NCBI GenBank assembly: GCA_018268055.1
Contig: JAFDXF010000064.1
Span: forward strand, 32,619 to 96,618
Length of the DNA stretch: 64,000 nucleotides
Reading direction: 5' to 3'
DNA from: Bacteroidota bacterium
GTDB lineage: Bacteria > Bacteroidota > Bacteroidia > Chitinophagales > Chitinophagaceae
A program made the translations under genes and the position numbers. Of the stretch, positions 60,739-64,000 are shown in pieces. Under the pieces are notes generated by a model that had not been told where the DNA came from, did not search any database, and saw only the letters and a program-made list of their open reading frames with translations. How positions within the stretch are numbered: position 1 is the first letter of the stretch; each line of letters opens with the position of its first letter.

Positions 60739-61794
60739 ATGATAGATATTACCAATTACGACCCGAATAGTGTAGGGAATCCTAACAACAACATTTTTGG
60801 CCTTCCCACTACAGAAGACGATGCAAGATTAATAATTGTTCCTGTTCCATGGGAAGTTACTGTGAGTTATGGCGCTGGTACTGCCCGTGCAGCGGAGGCA
60901 ATGTTCAAAGCGAGCTTACAAGTTGATTTGTATGATCCTGAATTTCCTGATACATGGCAGCAGGGCTACTTTATGCGTGCTACAGATAAAAAGATTTTAA
61001 TGAAAAGCGATTACCTGCGTAAAGAAGCAGAGCTTTTTATTGACTATATTTCTAAGGGCGAAGAAGTGCTTGCTAATTCATTTATGTGTAAAACTTTGAA
61101 AGAAGTAAATGAAGGCGGCCATTTTCTCAACCACTGGGTATATGAACAGACGAAAGCCCTTTTAGATAAAAACAAATTAGTTGCCGTATTAGGTGGCGAT
61201 CACAGTACACCACTTGGTTTTTTTAAAGCCATTGGTGAAAAGCACGGAGAATTTGGCATACTACAGATTGATGCACATTTAGATTTGCGTAAAGCGTATG
61301 AAGGATTCACTTATTCACATGCAAGTATTATGTATAATGCGCTGACTGAAAACAACTCAATTGTAAAGTTAGTACAGGCCGGCTCAAGAGACTTTGGCAG
61401 TGATGAATTTGATTTTATTCAAAAAAGTAATGGACGTGTTGTTACTTATCAAGATAGAGTTATTCGCCGCCGAACTTATGAAGGTGAGAGCTGGAAAAAT
61501 ATTGCAGAAGAAATAGTAAGCCATCTACCCCAAAAAGTTTACATTAGTTTCGATATTGACGGACTTGATCGCAAACTATGTCCTTTCACCGGCACTCCTG
61601 TTCCCGGTGGCTTTGAATTGGAGCAAGTGTTCTATCTCTTTACTAAAGTATATGAATCAGGAAGACAAATAATAGGATTTGACTTGAATGAAGTAGGTAT
61701 TGGCGGAGATACGGATTGGGATGCTAATGTAGGCGCAAGAGCTTTATACAAAATGTGTAACCTGCTTGTTGCCGCTAATAGCGAAAAGAAATAA
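60739..61794 (+). CDS. Arginase/agmatinase/formiminoglutamase-family hydrolase
   Basis: 351 residues of the ureohydrolase fold. The binuclear manganese ligands are all present: GGDHSTPLG, LQIDAHLDLRKAYEGF and SFDIDGLDRKLCPFTG. The N-terminal part (IIVPVPWEVTVSYGAGTARA) is the loop typical of the Bacteroidota agmatinase-family group. Which guanidino or formimino substrate it uses cannot be read. It is followed 8 bp later by a membrane protein gene and then a radical SAM gene. Confidence 0.9.
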   Translation: MIDITNYDPNSVGNPNNNIFGLPTTEDDARLIIVPVPWEVTVSYGAGTARAAEAMFKASLQVDLYDPEFPDTWQQGYFMRATDKKILMKSDYLRKEAELFIDYISKGEEVLANSFMCKTLKEVNEGGHFLNHWVYEQTKALLDKNKLVAVLGGDHSTPLGFFKAIGEKHGEFGILQIDAHLDLRKAYEGFTYSHASIMYNALTENNSIVKLVQAGSRDFGSDEFDFIQKSNGRVVTYQDRVIRRRTYEGESWKNIAEEIVSHLPQKVYISFDIDGLDRKLCPFTGTPVPGGFELEQVFYLFTKVYESGRQIIGFDLNEVGIGGDTDWDANVGARALYKMCNLLVAANSEKK

Positions 61795-61802
61795 ATTGTA
61801 TT

Positions 61803-62348
61803 ATGCCCGAGCAATTTCAAATTACACTTATCAATGACAAGATCAAATTATATCAACGCTTCGGGTGGTTTTTAATCATTGTCTTTTTTGCTGTAGCTAG
61901 CTATTTTTATTTTTTTGTAAATAGCACCAATGACTATACTGGAGGAATTATATTTCTTGCATCCATTGCATTACTATTGACGCTTAAATTTGCAGTAAAA
62001 AAAACAAAACAAATAATTGATATACGTTACTTTTTTGCATTAGCCATTCTCGCTCTTTTTATAAATCAACAATATCTGTTTGCTTCGCTGGCTTTGGTGC
62101 TAATGTTTTTATTTACTATTTCAACCTTACCGAAAATCTTAACATTAAATATTGACGGGATTCAATATCCTTCTTTTCCAATAAGAAAAATTCATTGGCA
62201 AGAATTGAATACTGCACTATTAAAAGATGGTTTGCTTACTATTGATTTTAAATCGGACAAGATAATTCAGCAATTCATAGACGAAACAAAAACAAATGTG
62301 AATGAGCAGGAATTTAACGAATTTTGCAATAAATATATCAGCAAATGA
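61803..62348 (+). CDS. Small membrane protein linked to a radical SAM gene
   Basis: 181 residues. A short N-terminal cytoplasmic part leads to four hydrophobic segments: WFLIIVFFAVASYFYFFV, IIFLASIALLLTLKFAV, YFFALAILALFINQ and LFASLALVLMFLFTIS. The C-terminal 60 residues are soluble (IQYPSFPIRKIHWQELNTAL ... FKSDKIIQQFIDETK), a PH-like strand-and-helix layout. It lies 8 bp after the ureohydrolase gene and overlaps the radical SAM gene by 4 bp (ATGA), so all three are likely one operon. No family recognised. Confidence 0.75.
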   Translation: MPEQFQITLINDKIKLYQRFGWFLIIVFFAVASYFYFFVNSTNDYTGGIIFLASIALLLTLKFAVKKTKQIIDIRYFFALAILALFINQQYLFASLALVLMFLFTISTLPKILTLNIDGIQYPSFPIRKIHWQELNTALLKDGLLTIDFKSDKIIQQFIDETKTNVNEQEFNEFCNKYISK

Positions 62349-63643
62349 GTCTCAACCAATCACCATACATATTATACTCCGACGGAAATGGAAACATTTT
62401 TGAAGACACATCCTTATATGCTACCGGCCGCAGCGGTTGGGATGCTGTTCCTATTTCCGAAGATGAATGGATAGAACTTCCTGACGGTGGTTCACTCTAT
62501 GAATTGCCCGGAAGAAGAGGCATTGGCATTGATGTAGCAACAGGCGAAATGCGACTTTGTGAAAAAGGTTGGGCTGTTGCCGCTTTTATCCCTCCTGCAC
62601 ACACGGGTTTTTATATTGCTGCGTATGAAACTGCTCCTGACGCTCCTACGCTCCCACTCTTTTGCTACACTGCAGCAGGTTGGTTGAATAATAAATTTTA
62701 TGTGCCCGCTACAAGGATAGAATCAGACATACGTCAAGAATGTGCAGGCTTTGATCAAAAAAGCATTCAAGAAGGAGCTGCACACTTGATAGAGCATTAT
62801 CCTCACAATCGATTGGTGAAACATTTGATGAATACTTGTGCCTTAACTTATCATTGTCCGGCAGCACGAAATTTTTCAATGGGCAGATGGGAATGTCCTG
62901 TACCGGCATCACCCGCTTGCAATGCAAACTGCATTGGATGTATTTCTTTTCAACCGGAAGATGAAACAATCGTTTCCAATCAAGATAGATTAAGTTTTAA
63001 ACCTACGGTGGAAGAAATTGTTGAGTTTACTGTGCCGCATTTAGAAACTGCTCCTTATCCTATTATTAGTTTTGGTCAAGGCTGTGAAGGTGAACCATTA
63101 TTGATGTGGGAAACGATTAGAGATTCCATAATAGAAATAAGAAAACACACACAACAAGGTAGCATCAATATGAATACGAATGGCTCAAAACCTGATGCTG
63201 TAGAAGAATTGTGCAAAGTCGGTTTGGATTCTATCAGAGTAAGTACCAATTCCGCACGTAGAGAAATTTATACACCTTATTATCGTCCTAATAATTATGC
63301 CTTTGAGGATATCGTAGAAAGCCTAAAAGTTGTCAATCGTTATGGTGGTTGGACATCACTCAATTATTTTGTATTTCCGGGTATGACAGATGCCGTAGCC
63401 GAATATGAAGCATTACGAAAACTCATCAAAGAAACAGGGTTGAATATGATACAGTGGCGCAATTTTAATATTGACCCTGATTGGTATCTAGGGAAAATTG
63501 GTGTAGTAGATTCGGGCGAGCGTTTAGGAATGAAGCAATTATTGAGTTTGATAAAAGAAGAATTTCCTCACTTAAAATACGGATATTTCAATCCACCTAA
63601 AGAACGCATTGCGGGTGATTTTGAGAATGATTTTGCACATTAA
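62345..63643 (+). CDS. Radical SAM protein with a cysteine-rich N-terminal domain
   Basis: 432 residues. The N-terminal 160 residues form an unassigned beta-rich domain. A cysteine cluster then reads CALTYHCPAARNF (Cys165, Cys171), RWECPVP (Cys184) and the radical SAM motif ACNANCIGC (Cys192, Cys196, Cys199), a CxxxCxxC 4Fe-4S site. The barrel continues with FGQGCEGEPLLMW, NMNTNGSKPDAV and IRVSTNSARREIYTPYYRPN. The C-terminus has no extra SPASM cysteines. Substrate unknown. It is translationally coupled to the preceding membrane protein gene. Confidence 0.85.
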   Translation: MSLNQSPYILYSDGNGNIFEDTSLYATGRSGWDAVPISEDEWIELPDGGSLYELPGRRGIGIDVATGEMRLCEKGWAVAAFIPPAHTGFYIAAYETAPDAPTLPLFCYTAAGWLNNKFYVPATRIESDIRQECAGFDQKSIQEGAAHLIEHYPHNRLVKHLMNTCALTYHCPAARNFSMGRWECPVPASPACNANCIGCISFQPEDETIVSNQDRLSFKPTVEEIVEFTVPHLETAPYPIISFGQGCEGEPLLMWETIRDSIIEIRKHTQQGSINMNTNGSKPDAVEELCKVGLDSIRVSTNSARREIYTPYYRPNNYAFEDIVESLKVVNRYGGWTSLNYFVFPGMTDAVAEYEALRKLIKETGLNMIQWRNFNIDPDWYLGKIGVVDSGERLGMKQLLSLIKEEFPHLKYGYFNPPKERIAGDFENDFAH

Positions 63644-63651
63644 ATACGTTT

Positions 63652-64000
63652 AACCATTAAGGCATTAAGTTACATTAAGAAAAAGCCTTAATACCCTTAA
63701 CTTCTAAATGGTTCAAAAAAAAATAACCATTAAGGCTTTAAGATACATTAAGAGAAAGCCTTAATACCCTTAACTTCTAAATGGTTCAAAAAAAAAATAA
63801 CCATTAAGGAATTAAGATACATTAAGAGTAAGCCTTAATATTCTTAACTTCTTAATGGTTCAAAAAAAATAACTATTAAAGCATTAAGTTACATTAAGAA
63901 AAAGCCTTAATATTCTTAACTTCTTAATAGTTCAAAAAAAATAACTATTAAAGCATTAAGTTACATTAAGAAAAAGCCTTAATATTCTTAACTTCTTAAT
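63652..64000. repeat. Tandem hairpin repeat, 72-74 bp unit, at least 4.8 copies, open at the window edge
   Basis: Units start at 63652, 63725, 63799, 63871 and 63943 (periods 73, 74, 72, 72) and the fifth runs off the edge. Each starts AACCATTAAGG or AACTATTAAAG and ends in AATGGTT or AATAGTT plus an A-run. The two ends are inverted repeats, so each unit folds as a hairpin with ATTAAG/CTTAAT modules. In units 4 and 5 the left-arm change CCATT to CTATT is matched by the right-arm change AATGG to AATAG. The block begins 9 bp after the radical SAM stop. There are no unique spacers, so it is not CRISPR. Confidence 0.9.

Noticed and set aside
63652..64000. CRISPR array at the right edge
   Set aside because: Units are contiguous and near-identical along their whole length, with no unique spacers, and no cas genes occur in the window.

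Overview
The window is an AT-rich chromosomal segment of a Bacteroidota bacterium, most likely family Chitinophagaceae or a close relative. Support comes from the recurrent -7 promoter element TAnnTTTG, a type IX secretion C-terminal sorting domain, many Bacteroidota-typical families (DUF3822, DUF1599, BT_3928-like, DUF4294, DUF2027-Smr, a 51-residue basic protein), a bacillithiol gene (bshB1) and a Bacteroidota-type gyrA. There are no rRNA or tRNA genes, no phage or transposase genes and no CRISPR array. The only structural RNA recognised is RNase P RNA (rnpB, minus strand, 42836-43208).

Layout. 0-5 kb: start of a serine hydrolase lipoprotein, serA, a T9SS-exported protein, a type II NADH dehydrogenase and a HEAT-like protein. 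5-15 kb: a TPR protein, gyrA, a saccharopine dehydrogenase-like enzyme, an operon of LutA-like, EVE and sirtuin genes, a TPR membrane protein with pdhA, then recF and a DciA-like gene. 16-22 kb: a DUF1599 / BT_3928 / OppB-like permease operon diverging from folP, an FKBP lipoprotein, a DHH phosphoesterase and ndk. 22-30 kb: a five-gene minus operon led by prfB (with an intact programmed +1 frameshift), UbiD, ATP-grasp, TraB/GumN and a secreted duplicated-domain protein; then a DUF3472-FKBP fusion and a dienelactone hydrolase.

30.7-38.3 kb is the accessory-looking part: six short exported or membrane proteins (beta-gamma crystallin, unknown, LGFP repeats, HELGH zincin, lipoprotein, DUF3592), several with overlapping ends, lying downstream of a TPR sensor kinase / LytTR regulator pair and next to an AT-rich gene-free gap. 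38-46 kb: two lone plus-strand genes, a ClC channel, a lipoprotein, rnpB, a Smr protein and an amino-acid permease. 46.5-52.1 kb: a housekeeping minus operon DUF3822-rsmD-lpxK-rnr-polyprenyl synthase. 52-64 kb: a MATE exporter, a small basic protein behind a dyad-flanked promoter, a YggS-like protein, an acyl-CoA dehydrogenase, DUF4294, an e(P4)-type acid phosphatase, dnaJ-like/cbpM/bshB1, a fatty acid desaturase, an arginase-family enzyme, a membrane protein and a radical SAM enzyme. The window ends inside a 72-74 bp tandem repeat whose units each fold as a hairpin with paired changes between arms.

The most rewarding items are the terminal hairpin repeat, the two-component/secreted-protein cassette, the cysteine-rich radical SAM cassette, the dyad-controlled small basic protein, and a set of genes whose -7 box sits only 4-8 nt before the start codon, suggesting leaderless or very short-leader mRNAs. 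All function calls come from reading the sequence; no database search was run.
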